55,942 bases of DNA from Sulfurimonas sp. (GCA_026988245.1 JALSLR010000044.1:1-55942), one strand, 5' to 3'. Counted from the stretch's first letter, positions 35,560-44,984 are shown. Notes: a model not told the origin generated them from the sequence alone. Made by a program: numbers and translations.

Positions 35560-36204
35560 ATGAATTTACTCAAAGCAACAAACTTATCTCACACTTTTGA
35601 CAATAAACTTTTTAATGATGTATCATTAGAATTAAATAGTGGTGAGAGTTTAGCCATCATAGGTTTAAGCGGTAGCGGAAAATCTACACTCTTACATATA
35701 TTATCTACATTACTATCTCCTGATGAAGGTAGAGTTTTTTTATTTGGTGAAGATGTCTCTAGTATGACAGCAAAAAGGTTGTCGGAGATTAAAAGAGATT
35801 CTTTAGGGCTTGTTTTTCAACAACACTATCTTTTTCGTGGCTTTAGTGTTATAGAAAATCTAGAGGTTGCTGCTATGTTAGCTGAACAAACAATTGATGA
35901 GAAGCTTTTAAGTCGTTTAGGCATAGAAGAGACAAAAGAGCAAAAAGTAACGGAACTCTCTGGTGGACAACAACAGCGTGTCTCTATAGCAAGAGTATTA
36001 ACGAAAAAACCTCAAATACTTTTTGTAGATGAGCCAACAGGAAATTTAGACAATATTACAAGTAATGAAGTCAAAGAGATACTATTTGACTATGTGAAAG
36101 AACATAATGCAGGAATGATTCTTGTCACTCACAATGAAGAGTTTGCCTCAAGTTGTGACAAAGTTTACCGTTTAGAAAATACTGAGCTAAAGGTTATAAA
36201 ATAA
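35560..36204 (+). CDS. LolD/FtsE-like ABC transporter ATP-binding protein
   Basis: A 214-residue ATPase with Walker A GLSGSGKST (35-43), Q-loop GLVFQQHYLF, signature LSGGQQQRVS, Walker B ILFVDEPTGN and the switch His in LVTHNEE. It belongs to the MacB/LolD/FtsE group. No permease gene is adjacent. The position directly before fliR is conserved in Campylobacter, where it is likewise of unknown substrate. Its start lacks a Shine-Dalgarno sequence. Confidence 0.9.
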   Translation: MNLLKATNLSHTFDNKLFNDVSLELNSGESLAIIGLSGSGKSTLLHILSTLLSPDEGRVFLFGEDVSSMTAKRLSEIKRDSLGLVFQQHYLFRGFSVIENLEVAAMLAEQTIDEKLLSRLGIEETKEQKVTELSGGQQQRVSIARVLTKKPQILFVDEPTGNLDNITSNEVKEILFDYVKEHNAGMILVTHNEEFASSCDKVYRLENTELKVIK

Positions 36205-36207
36205 GCT

Positions 36208-36972
36208 ATGTCTTGGCTTGATGTTTTTTCACAGTCTTATGTAGTCGGTTTTATACTTTTATTTTTTCGTTTTGCTGCAATGTTTTTAGCAACGCCTATC
36301 TTCTCTCATCAAAGTATACCAATGACTATAAAGGCATCAATGGCATTTTTTTTTACAATAGTATTTTACTCATCCATGCCAGAGTTAGCAATAACTATCT
36401 CTTTTCCAACTATTGTCCTAGCTATATTAAGTGAGATGTTATTTGGTTTAGCTATAGGGATAATACTTCAAATATCTTTTAATGTTATCACTTTTGCAGG
36501 GGGAATCATCTCTTTTATGATGGGCTTCTCTATGGCAAGCGCTATTGATCCTCAGTCTGGTGTAAGTATGCCGATAGTATCACAATTTTTATCTTTGATG
36601 GGTTTAATGGTATTACTATCCATTGATATGCATCATTGGGTACTTTTATTTGTGAGTGATTCTCTTTCACATATACCTCTTGGTGGCTTTATTATGGAAG
36701 AAGAATTATTTAGTTATATTATCTATGCAACAGGTAAAATGTTTTTAGTTGGCTTTATGATAGCTTTTCCTATCATAGCCTTAACATGGCTATCTGATGT
36801 GATTTTTGGAATGTTGATGAAAACTATGCCTCAGTTTAATCTACTTGTAATTGGTTTTCCAATCAAAATTATGGTCTCTTTTGTAGTTCTAATTGCAACC
36901 TTCAGTGCAAGTATGTTAATCCTTAAAAATGAAATGTTAGAAGCTTTTAACTATTTAAGGATGTTTTTTTAA
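36208..36972 (+). CDS. fliR: Flagellar biosynthesis protein FliR
   Basis: FliR is part of the export gate of the flagellar type III secretion system. The 254-residue protein has six hydrophobic segments and family landmarks FFRFAAMFLATPIFSHQ near the N-terminus and FPIKIMVSFVVLIATF near the C-terminus. It starts three bases after the ABC gene and precedes the acidic receiver-like protein, the order found in Campylobacter. Confidence 0.92.
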   Translation: MSWLDVFSQSYVVGFILLFFRFAAMFLATPIFSHQSIPMTIKASMAFFFTIVFYSSMPELAITISFPTIVLAILSEMLFGLAIGIILQISFNVITFAGGIISFMMGFSMASAIDPQSGVSMPIVSQFLSLMGLMVLLSIDMHHWVLLFVSDSLSHIPLGGFIMEEELFSYIIYATGKMFLVGFMIAFPIIALTWLSDVIFGMLMKTMPQFNLLVIGFPIKIMVSFVVLIATFSASMLILKNEMLEAFNYLRMFF

Positions 36973-37007
36973 TATTTTTTTGATACAATAATACAAAGGA
37001 TAAACTT

Positions 37008-38543
37008 GTGAAAATTCTTCTAATAAATGATAACCCAGTTGTAAACAAATTAGTAACCTTGAGTGCTCAAAAAACTTCAGACTCGTTAGAAAGTGTTGAA
37101 AATATTGATGATATTAGTCTTGATAGATATGACTTATTAGTGATAGATGACACTCTTTATTCAGCAGAAGTAATGGATGATTTAAAATCAAAGGTACAAT
37201 TTGATAAATCCTTATATATTTGTTCAAAAGATGCTGATGAAATAGAAGAATTTACGAAGATACTAAAAAAACCTTTTTTGCCTACAGATTTAGTAGAGAT
37301 GTTTTCTTCATTAGGTCGAGAAGCAGAAGTGAATGTAGAACAATTAGCCGATAGCTTAGCAAGTGAAGAAGTTGAAAGCTTTGAAGAAGCGAACCAAACC
37401 GATGAATTAGAAGATTTCAACTTAGAGTTAGACTCTGAGCTCGAAGATCTAGGAATAGAAGAAGAGGAGAAGCCTGAAGAACTTTCTGAGGATGACTTAG
37501 AAGATTTTTCTTTAGATAATGAAGCATTAGCCGAGGATGACATAGCTTTAGAGGATATAGAGTTAGAAGACATGGACTTAAATGATTTAAGTGAAGTGCC
37601 AGAGGTAGAATCAGGATTTGATGAAGAACTTGATTTAGATTCTTTAGACTTAGGTGAAGAATTAGCTCCTGTTGAAGAATTAGCTCCTGTTTTAGACGAA
37701 GAAGAAGTTCAAGAAGTTCAAGACTTACTAGAAGAAGTAAATGAGGAAGCTGAAAGCTTAGATTCAGAATTTGACGATTTAGAAGATATAAGTTTAGATA
37801 CTGCTGTTGAAGCTTTAGATATAAGCGAAGAACCTGATACGGAACTTGAAAATTTAGAGGAATTAACTGAAGAAATTTCAAGTGAACCTGATACTCTAGA
37901 AGATAAAAACTTGGATGCAGCTGTTGAAGCATTAGATATCGATTCTGAAGATGATTTGAACTTAGATGTAGAGTTAGAAGAGATAGGGGAACTAGAAGAC
38001 TTAAGTTTAGAATCGGAGTCTGAAATGGGTCTTGAAGCTGAAAACTTAGAGGTAGAAGAACCTGATGACCTAGAACTAGATGATGAATTATTTTTAGCAG
38101 ATTCCCATGGAGAGGATACAGAAGCTAATTCAGAAAATTCTGCCGATGATGAAGTAAATGATGCAGTTGAAAGCTTCCAAGAAGAACCCCAAGAGCTAAA
38201 CATAGAAGCACAAAACTTAGAAGAACTGATAGAATCAGCTGAAGAAGAGCTCACTCAAGAAGACTTAGAGAGTGAAGTCAATTTAGATGAGTTTGGTGAG
38301 CTAACTACAAATGAATTAAAACTAGCGCTTGGCGAAGAAGTGAATGAAGTGGTAGATTCAGAAGTAAATGAAGAACAGCCTGAAGATAGCTTAGAAGAAA
38401 CAATACAAGATACACAGATAACGGCCGATAATAATGGAATAGAAGCACTCAAAAAACTTTTAAAAGCACTTTCAAATGAAGACGTAGCAGCTTCAATGAA
38501 GGGTATGAAAGTAAATATTAATTTTGAATTTGGTGATAAGTAG
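37008..38543 (+). CDS. Highly acidic protein with N-terminal receiver-like domain
   Basis: A 511-residue protein starting at GTG after AAAGGA, with a possible TACAAT box at 36984. Residues 1-100 look like a response-regulator receiver: Asp8 in KILLINDNP, Asp47-Asp48 in YDLLVIDDTL and Lys88-Pro-Phe in ILKKPFLPTDL. Residues ~115-470 are an extremely Glu/Asp/Leu-rich, low-complexity repeat region. The last ~45 residues (EALKKLLKALSNEDVAASMKG, then KVNINFEFGD) look ordered. The same place between fliR and gmk holds a 'highly acidic protein' in Campylobacter. A link to the flagellum is inferred from position only. Confidence 0.8.
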   Translation: MKILLINDNPVVNKLVTLSAQKTSDSLESVENIDDISLDRYDLLVIDDTLYSAEVMDDLKSKVQFDKSLYICSKDADEIEEFTKILKKPFLPTDLVEMFSSLGREAEVNVEQLADSLASEEVESFEEANQTDELEDFNLELDSELEDLGIEEEEKPEELSEDDLEDFSLDNEALAEDDIALEDIELEDMDLNDLSEVPEVESGFDEELDLDSLDLGEELAPVEELAPVLDEEEVQEVQDLLEEVNEEAESLDSEFDDLEDISLDTAVEALDISEEPDTELENLEELTEEISSEPDTLEDKNLDAAVEALDIDSEDDLNLDVELEEIGELEDLSLESESEMGLEAENLEVEEPDDLELDDELFLADSHGEDTEANSENSADDEVNDAVESFQEEPQELNIEAQNLEELIESAEEELTQEDLESEVNLDEFGELTTNELKLALGEEVNEVVDSEVNEEQPEDSLEETIQDTQITADNNGIEALKKLLKALSNEDVAASMKGMKVNINFEFGDK

Positions 38544-39166
38544 TGAATTGTGATTCAGGAGCAATTCTAGTACTCTCCGGACCAAGTGGTGCAGGTAAAA
38601 GCACCTTGTTGAATGAAATCATCCCTGATATTGGAGAATGTTACTTCTCTATTTCAACCACTACTAGACCTATTCGTGAAGGGGAATCACATGGTATTCA
38701 CTATTACTTTGTTAGTGAAGAAGAGTTTAAGCAGGATATAGAAGAGGAGATGTTCTTAGAGTATGCCTATGTGCATGGTAATTACTATGGTACATCGATG
38801 AAACCTGTAAAAAGAGCCTTAAAAGCTGGAAAGCTAGTTGTTTTTGACATAGATGTTCAAGGAAATACTGTTGTGACAAATAGACTTGGAGATATTACGA
38901 CGAGTGTTTTTATTTCTCCTCCAACACTTTCAGAATTAAAAAAGAGACTTGAACATCGACAAACAGATGCTCAAGAAGTGATAGATAGACGTATTAAGAT
39001 GGCAAAAAAAGAGATACAAAGAATTTCGGAATACGATTACCTTATTATCAATGATGATTTAGAAGAAGCTGCTAATGTGCTAAGAACTATCGCAAAAGCT
39101 GCAAGATTGAAAATTCCTGGTAATGAGATTAATGAATTTACAAGAAAATGGGAAGATATAGACTAA
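38543..39166 (+). CDS. gmk: Guanylate kinase
   Basis: This 207-residue enzyme phosphorylates GMP to GDP. The P-loop is LSGPSGAGKST, followed by the GMP-binding STTTRPIREGE and HGIHYYF and the lid-region RLEHRQTD. The GTG start overlaps the stop of the acidic protein gene by one base, so they are coupled. tatA follows. Confidence 0.95.
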   Translation: MNCDSGAILVLSGPSGAGKSTLLNEIIPDIGECYFSISTTTRPIREGESHGIHYYFVSEEEFKQDIEEEMFLEYAYVHGNYYGTSMKPVKRALKAGKLVVFDIDVQGNTVVTNRLGDITTSVFISPPTLSELKKRLEHRQTDAQEVIDRRIKMAKKEIQRISEYDYLIINDDLEEAANVLRTIAKAARLKIPGNEINEFTRKWEDID

Positions 39167-39213
39167 AGAGAGTGTTTTTCTTTTCGATAAGAGAATTTAC
39201 AGCAAAAAAAAGC

Positions 39214-39219
39214 TATACT
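39214..39219 (+). promoter_or_regulatory. Probable -10 box for tatA-argS
   Basis: TATACT lies 35 bases before the tatA ATG in the 87-base gmk-tatA spacer, followed by CACGCA and an AAGGAAA binding site. No -35 element is evident, as is usual in Campylobacterota promoters. Confidence 0.4.
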
Positions 39220-39253
39220 CACGCAATTTTAATTTTTAATAAGGAAATATACT

Positions 39254-39487
39254 ATGGGAATGCCTAGTGGAACAGAACTACTGATAATTTTTGGAATTAT
39301 CGTACTATTATTTGGTGCAAAAAAGATACCTGACTTAGCAAAAGGTCTTGGAAAAGGGATCAAAAACTTCAAAGCAGAAATGAAAGAAGTAGATGCAGAA
39401 GAAGTAGCATCAGATGCACCAAAAAAAGTTGAATCAGCTGATGAAGTAGCTGCAACTGAAGCTCCAAAAACAACTACACAAGCTTAG
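39254..39487 (+). CDS. tatA: Sec-independent translocase protein TatA
   Basis: TatA forms the pore of the twin-arginine export system. The 77-residue protein has one N-terminal membrane helix ([20 protein letters not shown]), the amphipathic helix [17 protein letters not shown] and an acidic Ala-rich tail. TatB and TatC are not in the window. It lies between gmk and argS as in Campylobacter. Confidence 0.94.
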   Translation: MGMPSGTELLIIFGIIVLLFGAKKIPDLAKGLGKGIKNFKAEMKEVDAEEVASDAPKKVESADEVAATEAPKTTTQA

Positions 39488-39489
39488 CC

Positions 39490-41097
39490 TTGAAACAAAG
39501 AGTACAAACACTTCTTCAGGGCATTCTAGGCCGTGAAGTAGTTTTAGAAAAACCTCGGGACCGTTCATTTGGTCATTTTGCAACCCCAATCGCTTTTTCA
39601 CTTGCCAAAGAGTTAAGAAAATCACCTATGCTTATAGCTGATGAATTAGCATCATCTTTTGATGGACATGAAGAATTTTCAGTAGTTGAAGCTGTTAAGG
39701 GCTACTTGAATTTTAGATTAAGTGAAAACTTTTTAAATGAGTATGGCACTTGGGCGTTAGATAACCCCGCACTGTTTGCTACTCAAGAAAATAATACAAA
39801 AATTCTTTTAGAATATGTAAGCGCAAACCCTACAGGCCCTCTTCACATAGGTCATTCACGTGGTGCAGTATATGGAAACACTCTTTATCGTTTAGCACAG
39901 CACTTGGGTTATGATATTACTGCTGAGTATTATGTAAATGATGCTGGTAATCAAATAGATCTACTTGGCCTCTCTATTCAACTTTATGCACAAGAAAATA
40001 TTTTAGGTGAAGAGGTAGAGTATCCAGAGTCTTATTATCGTGGTGATTACCTTGATAGCTTAGCAAAAGGTGCAATTGAAAACTTTGGTAAAGAGATTTT
40101 AAATGATGAATCTCGTCAAAAAGAGTTAGCACTTTGGGCGAAAGATGGTGTAATGGAACTTATCAAAAAAGACTTAGCAGATGCTAATATAGTTTTTGAT
40201 ACTTTTGTGTATGAATCCTCCTTGTATAGTGAATGGGATAGAGTGATGGATAAGATGCACGCTAATGATGCTAAGGCTATCTACGAAAAAGATGGAAAAA
40301 TCTGGTTAGCATCAGAGGCTAAGGGTGATGACAACGATAGAGTTGTAGTTCGCGAAGATAAGCGTCCAACTTACTTAGCTGGTGATATAGTCTATCATAA
40401 CCAAAAGTTTGAGCGGGGTTATGATCACTATATCAACATCTGGGGTGCTGATCATCATGGTTATATCCCTCGTGTTGAAGCAGCTGTTGAGTATCTTGGT
40501 TATGATGCTAAGAAGCTTGAAACACTCTTGGCTCAGATGGTAAGTCTACTTAAAGATGGTGAGCCTTACAAGATGTCTAAGCGCGCAGGTAATGTCATAC
40601 TCATGAGTGATATAGTTGATGAGATAGGTGCAGATGCACTGAGATTTATCTTTGCGTCTAAAAAAAGTGATACACCTTTAGAATTTGATATAGAGCAATT
40701 AAAAAAGCAAGATAGTTCTAACCCAATTTTTTATATTCAGTATGCACACGCTAGGATTCAAACTATTATTTCGAAGAGTTCTTTAAGCAAAGAGGAGATT
40801 ATGTCAGCTTCTCTTAAAGGTTTTGATGAAGATGCAGATAATTTAATGTTTGACGCACTCCTTTTACCTGAAGTTGTAGAGGATGCCTTTAACTCTCGTC
40901 AAGTTCAAAAATTACCAGATTATTTACAGTCACTTGCTGCTTCACTGCATAAGTTTTATTATGATGTCCGTATCATCGGTCGTGATGATGAGGCTAAGCT
41001 TTTAAAACTTCTTTTAGTAGTAGCACTTTCTCTTAAAACTGGTCTTGGACTTTTAGGTATACAAGCAAAAGATTTTATGACAAGAAAAGAGGATTAG
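39490..41097 (+). CDS. argS: Arginyl-tRNA synthetase
   Basis: A class I synthetase of 535 residues. HIGH-type motif LHIGHSRG (118-125), KMSK-type YKMSKRAGN and the C-terminal anticodon-binding part (IQYAHARIQTI) are clear. The start is TTG at 39490, two bases after the tatA stop; the sequence MKQRVQTLLQGILG matches the usual N-terminus. Two GATGCTAAG words encode Asp-Ala-Lys. The 3' end overlaps the convergent L,D-transpeptidase-like gene by four bases. Confidence 0.95.
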   Translation: MKQRVQTLLQGILGREVVLEKPRDRSFGHFATPIAFSLAKELRKSPMLIADELASSFDGHEEFSVVEAVKGYLNFRLSENFLNEYGTWALDNPALFATQENNTKILLEYVSANPTGPLHIGHSRGAVYGNTLYRLAQHLGYDITAEYYVNDAGNQIDLLGLSIQLYAQENILGEEVEYPESYYRGDYLDSLAKGAIENFGKEILNDESRQKELALWAKDGVMELIKKDLADANIVFDTFVYESSLYSEWDRVMDKMHANDAKAIYEKDGKIWLASEAKGDDNDRVVVREDKRPTYLAGDIVYHNQKFERGYDHYINIWGADHHGYIPRVEAAVEYLGYDAKKLETLLAQMVSLLKDGEPYKMSKRAGNVILMSDIVDEIGADALRFIFASKKSDTPLEFDIEQLKKQDSSNPIFYIQYAHARIQTIISKSSLSKEEIMSASLKGFDEDADNLMFDALLLPEVVEDAFNSRQVQKLPDYLQSLAASLHKFYYDVRIIGRDDEAKLLKLLLVVALSLKTGLGLLGIQAKDFMTRKED

Positions 41098-41777
41098 TCC
41101 AGAGGTAACTCTGGATATAAACTCTTAACTTCATCTAAGTACTGTTTTGGTACTTGTATAAGTATCGGATTTTTATCTTTATCTAACCACTCTACTACCC
41201 TTTGTAAATCTTCATATTTCATTGAGGTGCAACCAGCAGTTGGAGCATCTTTATGTTTTTGAACATGGATAAATATACAAGAGCCCGCGTTTTTTTTCCC
41301 AATACTATTATGTTGCACTACTATACCTAGTTCATATTGTTTATCTTGTCGTTTCATATACTCAAAACTTTTAGGTTGTATGTTTGGCATTTGTATAATC
41401 TGGTTGTAGTTTTTATGCTTAGCATCATCAACGCAGATAAGATTTTGTGTAGCTTGCATGTAGGGCATATTTGTAGTGTTGCTTTTAGCATATCCAAATA
41501 CTTTACTTAATTTGAAAATCCCTATAGGTGCTTTTTTATCTCCCTCAACTTTTTGAGGTTCATTTAGGTCATGTTTTATCTCTAAATGTGAAATTCCCCA
41601 AGCTAGTCCATTTTTACCTAAATTAACATCAGTAGTTTTAAAAACTTGTTTTTTAGCTTCAAAACATCGTAATTTAGCCTTTTTTGCATTAAAATCATCA
41701 CTTACAACTAAAATAATTTGGTTAGAGGCGTACAAAAAGATTTGTAAATTTATTATAATTAAGAATGTATTTAGCAT
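41094..41777 (-). CDS. YkuD-type L,D-transpeptidase-like protein
   Basis: A 227-residue exported protein: residues 1-17 are a hydrophobic signal segment. The YkuD active site is visible as CIFIHVQKHKDAPTAGCTSM with catalytic His and Cys. Such enzymes cross-link or trim peptidoglycan peptides, and in Campylobacter and Helicobacter related proteins influence cell shape. The extended KVEGDKKAPIGIFKLSKVFGY is the substrate-groove region. It is transcribed away from the GNAT gene. Confidence 0.85.
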   Translation of the reverse strand: MLNTFLIIINLQIFLYASNQIILVVSDDFNAKKAKLRCFEAKKQVFKTTDVNLGKNGLAWGISHLEIKHDLNEPQKVEGDKKAPIGIFKLSKVFGYAKSNTTNMPYMQATQNLICVDDAKHKNYNQIIQMPNIQPKSFEYMKRQDKQYELGIVVQHNSIGKKNAGSCIFIHVQKHKDAPTAGCTSMKYEDLQRVVEWLDKDKNPILIQVPKQYLDEVKSLYPELPLD

Positions 41778-41833
41778 AAGATATGTTACTATTACTAAAA
41801 TATGAAAGAGATTAATTTTAAAGAGAAAATATT

Positions 41834-42457
41834 ATGAGTATAAAAATCAGAAAAGCAACACAGGATGATGCGGACTTTTTAGCACAAATGATTTTACAAA
41901 GCTCTCGAGCTGAGAAAAAAGTCAGTATGTTTGATTTAGTGTTTGATACAAATTCTGATGATGAACTATTGGATAAAATTAAGCAACTTACTACATCTAC
42001 AATAAAAAATTATTGCCATTTTAGTAACTTTTTGATTGCAGAAATTGATGCGAAATGTGTTGGAACTTTATGTAGTTATGAACCACGGATATCGACAAAA
42101 CAATCTTTTTTAGATGCTTTAGTAGAGATAGGAAGTGATTCAAAATTAGATGAGTACCAAGAAATTTTGCATCAGTGTGATTTTGAACAAAATAATCGTA
42201 CATTGATACTTGATTTCATGGAAGAAGTAGATGGTTTTATTGATGTAGGTATTCTTAAGGCTCTTATGACTAAGTCCTTACTTACAGCTAGGCTCAAAGG
42301 TTATACGATTGCACAAACGATTGTAGAGATTGGTTCTCTTGAAACGATGTTATTTTACAAAAAACTTGGCTTTAGCGAGAAAAAACAAAAAGAGTGTGAG
42401 TTATATCGTGAAAAATTTGGAAGAAATGGTCTTGCCCTCTTAGAAATAGAGTTTTAG
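41834..42457 (+). CDS. GNAT family acetyltransferase
   Basis: A 207-residue protein with the GNAT layout: IRKATQDDADFLAQMI at the N-terminus, AEIDAKCVGTLCSYEPR (beta4) and QTIVEIGSLETMLFYKKLGFSEKKQKE (motif A/B end). The acceptor is unknown. The NhaC frame opens inside its last codons, suggesting coupling. Shared promoter space with the divergent L,D-transpeptidase-like gene is only 56 bases. Confidence 0.83.
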   Translation: MSIKIRKATQDDADFLAQMILQSSRAEKKVSMFDLVFDTNSDDELLDKIKQLTTSTIKNYCHFSNFLIAEIDAKCVGTLCSYEPRISTKQSFLDALVEIGSDSKLDEYQEILHQCDFEQNNRTLILDFMEEVDGFIDVGILKALMTKSLLTARLKGYTIAQTIVEIGSLETMLFYKKLGFSEKKQKECELYREKFGRNGLALLEIEF

Positions 42458-42458
42458 C

Positions 42459-43829
42459 ATAGAACCTTCAGCCCTCTCTTTAGTACCCTCTCTTTTAGCT
42501 ATTATTTTAGCTCTACTTACTAGGAATGTGCTTGTCTCCCTCTTCAGTGGGATAGTAGTTGGCGTATTCATTTTAAATGATTTTTCTGTATCAGATTCCT
42601 TGTATGGACTTATGGACTTATTTGTATCTTTATTATCGCAGGGTTGGATACTGAAAACATTGGCGTTCATAGTCCTTGTTGGTTCCATTATGGCTCTTAT
42701 TGATGCATCTGGTGGTATAGCTGGTTTTGTTGATTGGATTGAGAATAAAAAAAATATCGTAAAGTCAAAACGAACAGCATTGCTTCTTAGCTATGCAATC
42801 GGTGTAGTTATTTTTGTTGAGACCTCTATAACTGCACTTGCAGCTGGTGCTGTTGGCAAGTCGTTTTGCAAACAGTATAATATTTCTCAAGCGAAGCTAG
42901 CGTTTGTATGTGATTCTACATCAGCACCTATTGGTTCCCTAATAGTGCTCAATGGATATGGTGCACTTCTTTTAGGTCTTATAACTACCCAAATTACAAC
43001 GGGGTTTATAAGTGGGAATGCACTTGACATTTTACTTAACTCTTTAGTTTATAATATATATGCAATTACTACTCTCATCATTGTTTTTTTAAGTATTTGG
43101 TTTGATATAGACTTTGATGTGATGAAAAGTGCCAAATATCACGAACTTAAACTTAGCTATGCTCATAATAACAAAGCTTCAAAATATTTCATGATACTTC
43201 CTTTAGTTTTGATGATAGTTTTAGTTTTTGTATTTTTATATATTACTGGAGATGGAAATATACTTAAGGGGAGTGGCTCTAGTGCTGTATTTTATACGAT
43301 GCTAAGCACAATTATTTTTATGTTTATGTACTATATGAGTATGAAGGTGATGGATTTTAAGTCATTTATGAAAACTTCATATGCTGGAATGGTGCATCTT
43401 ATCCCTGTAGCATTTGTAATGCTCGCTGCATTTGGGATAGGGGAGGTGACTGGTGAACTCAAAACGGGTGAGTATTTAGCTGTTTTTGCCTCTGGGAATA
43501 TTAGTATCTATTTTTTAGCACCTATTATATTTTTTTTAAGTGCGCTCATGGCTTTTTCTACTGGAACTTCATGGGGAACTTTTAGCATCATGATACCAAT
43601 AGCTGTACCTATGTCCGTTGCTATGGGTTCAGAGTTGCCTCTTGTTATAGGAGCAGTTATCTCTGGTGCCATATTTGGTGATCATGCCTCCCCTATATCT
43701 GATACTACTATAATATCTTCTCTTGCAGCTGAATGTGAAGTGGTGGAGCATGTGAAAACACAACTACCATACGCACTCTTAAGCGCACTTATCTCCGTGA
43801 TAGTGTTTTTTTTACTTAGTGTGATATAA
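42459..43829 (+). CDS. NhaC-type Na+/H+ antiporter, start codon uncertain
   Basis: An integral membrane antiporter of the NhaC/ArsB-type superfamily with about twelve helices. Landmarks are ETSITALAAGAVGKSF, CDSTSAPIGSLIVLNGYG, AFSTGTSWGTFSIMIPIAVP and ISGAIFGDHASPISDTTIISS. Conserved NhaC N-terminal sequence (SALSLVPSLLAIILALLTRN) lies upstream of the first GTG at 42528. The frame is open back to 42450, but no ATG, GTG or TTG occurs there; ATA at 42459 is the only near-start codon at the right place. The true start is therefore probably non-canonical or the codon has mutated. Sodium or another ligand is not fixed. Confidence 0.78.
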   Translation: MEPSALSLVPSLLAIILALLTRNVLVSLFSGIVVGVFILNDFSVSDSLYGLMDLFVSLLSQGWILKTLAFIVLVGSIMALIDASGGIAGFVDWIENKKNIVKSKRTALLLSYAIGVVIFVETSITALAAGAVGKSFCKQYNISQAKLAFVCDSTSAPIGSLIVLNGYGALLLGLITTQITTGFISGNALDILLNSLVYNIYAITTLIIVFLSIWFDIDFDVMKSAKYHELKLSYAHNNKASKYFMILPLVLMIVLVFVFLYITGDGNILKGSGSSAVFYTMLSTIIFMFMYYMSMKVMDFKSFMKTSYAGMVHLIPVAFVMLAAFGIGEVTGELKTGEYLAVFASGNISIYFLAPIIFFLSALMAFSTGTSWGTFSIMIPIAVPMSVAMGSELPLVIGAVISGAIFGDHASPISDTTIISSLAAECEVVEHVKTQLPYALLSALISVIVFFLLSVI

Positions 43830-43830
43830 T
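43825..43830 (+). promoter_or_regulatory. -10 box before the cyclic-nucleotide-domain gene
   Basis: TATAAT overlaps the stop codon of the antiporter gene, 23 bases before the ATG, with AGAAGGAGAG as binding site in between. It suggests that the downstream gene has its own promoter. Confidence 0.5.
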
Positions 43831-43853
43831 TCAGCAAAGCAGAAGGAGAGTTT

Positions 43854-44984
43854 ATGATAAGTATGTTTAAAAATTTAGTCTCGAGTGAGAATGATGCTAA
43901 GAAATATCACCTCCAAAGTTACCATGAAATGCTCGAAGTAGCTCTTGTAAAAGACTATGAATTAAACCCTAATTTTTTAAAATCTATCCAAGAAGAGTTT
44001 AATATTTCTGAACGTGAACATGAGATAATTATGCAAATAATTACAGAATCTAATGATAAACTTAATGTAAACATTTTAGAAATTATCAAAAAGATGGATT
44101 ATTTATCAAAAATTCACAATCAAATTTTTGATGATTTTACAGTTGAAATTGCATTCTTACAAAGTGTGATCGAAGAGGAGTTTAACAAATATTCAAAAAC
44201 ACTGTTCAATCTTTTAGAAAACATCTATATAAACCATGAAACAGAATTTAAAGTCTGTAAAGAAGTCTTTTCATATGAAAAAAATGATATAATATCTTTA
44301 AATACTAAAGTATATCAATTTATGTCACCAACCCTTACAAATGCACTTCAAGAGGTACATAATGCACTGTATTATCCCGTAGAATCTGTGCAAGATAGGA
44401 ACTTAGAGTTAGTTTTAGAACTTTTGAATTTTGAAAATGAACCTATTAATATAGCAAGTTTAGTAGCGATTAAAAATTATGAAACAACTCAGATAGATGT
44501 TGCAAGATTCCTTTCATCTGCTAACGAAGACTTAGTGCAATTAGCAACTAATGTGACGACATCAAATGAGACCATTAACGTATATGAAAAGATGGCATTT
44601 TTAAAAATAGTGCCATTATTTAAATCTTTAGAATTTAAAGAACTTTACAGTGTAGCCTTAAAATCAAAGATGGAAACTTATAAAAAAAATGATAGTGTTC
44701 TTGTACAGGGTGAAAGAGCAGAAAATTTGTATATTATTACTTCAGGGGATGTTGAAGTGGTGAAAAATTCTTTGAAAATAAATGAATTAAGCAGTGGTGA
44801 TTTTTTTGGAGAGATAGCAATAGTTGCAAAAACAAAAAGAACTGCTACTATTAATGCCCTTACAAACTTGAGCGTATTAGTCTTTAGTGAGGATTCCTTT
44901 AATACTCTTATTGAAAAATATCCAAAAATAAGTGTTCAAATAATGAAAGAGATGACAAAGAGACTTCTACAAAACAATTCCTAA
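43854..44984 (+). CDS. Cyclic-nucleotide-binding-domain protein
   Basis: A 376-residue soluble protein. Residues ~1-245 are helical and unrecognised, with a possible HEAT-like character. Residues ~250-370 are a cNMP-binding domain: VLVQGERAENLYIITSGDVEVV, then SSGDFFGEIAIV and KRTATINAL, i.e. the phosphate-binding cassette GEIA..-RTA. No DNA-binding or kinase domain follows, so it may be a ligand-dependent interaction protein. One GATGCTAAG word encodes Asp-Ala-Lys near residue 15. Confidence 0.82.
   Translation: MISMFKNLVSSENDAKKYHLQSYHEMLEVALVKDYELNPNFLKSIQEEFNISEREHEIIMQIITESNDKLNVNILEIIKKMDYLSKIHNQIFDDFTVEIAFLQSVIEEEFNKYSKTLFNLLENIYINHETEFKVCKEVFSYEKNDIISLNTKVYQFMSPTLTNALQEVHNALYYPVESVQDRNLELVLELLNFENEPINIASLVAIKNYETTQIDVARFLSSANEDLVQLATNVTTSNETINVYEKMAFLKIVPLFKSLEFKELYSVALKSKMETYKKNDSVLVQGERAENLYIITSGDVEVVKNSLKINELSSGDFFGEIAIVAKTKRTATINALTNLSVLVFSEDSFNTLIEKYPKISVQIMKEMTKRLLQNNS

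Noticed and set aside
37157-38452. Long antisense frames opposite the acidic protein gene, rich in Ser or Leu
   Set aside because: They are by-products of the GAA/GAT/TTA-rich repeat on the other strand; no ribosome binding sites and no sensible composition.
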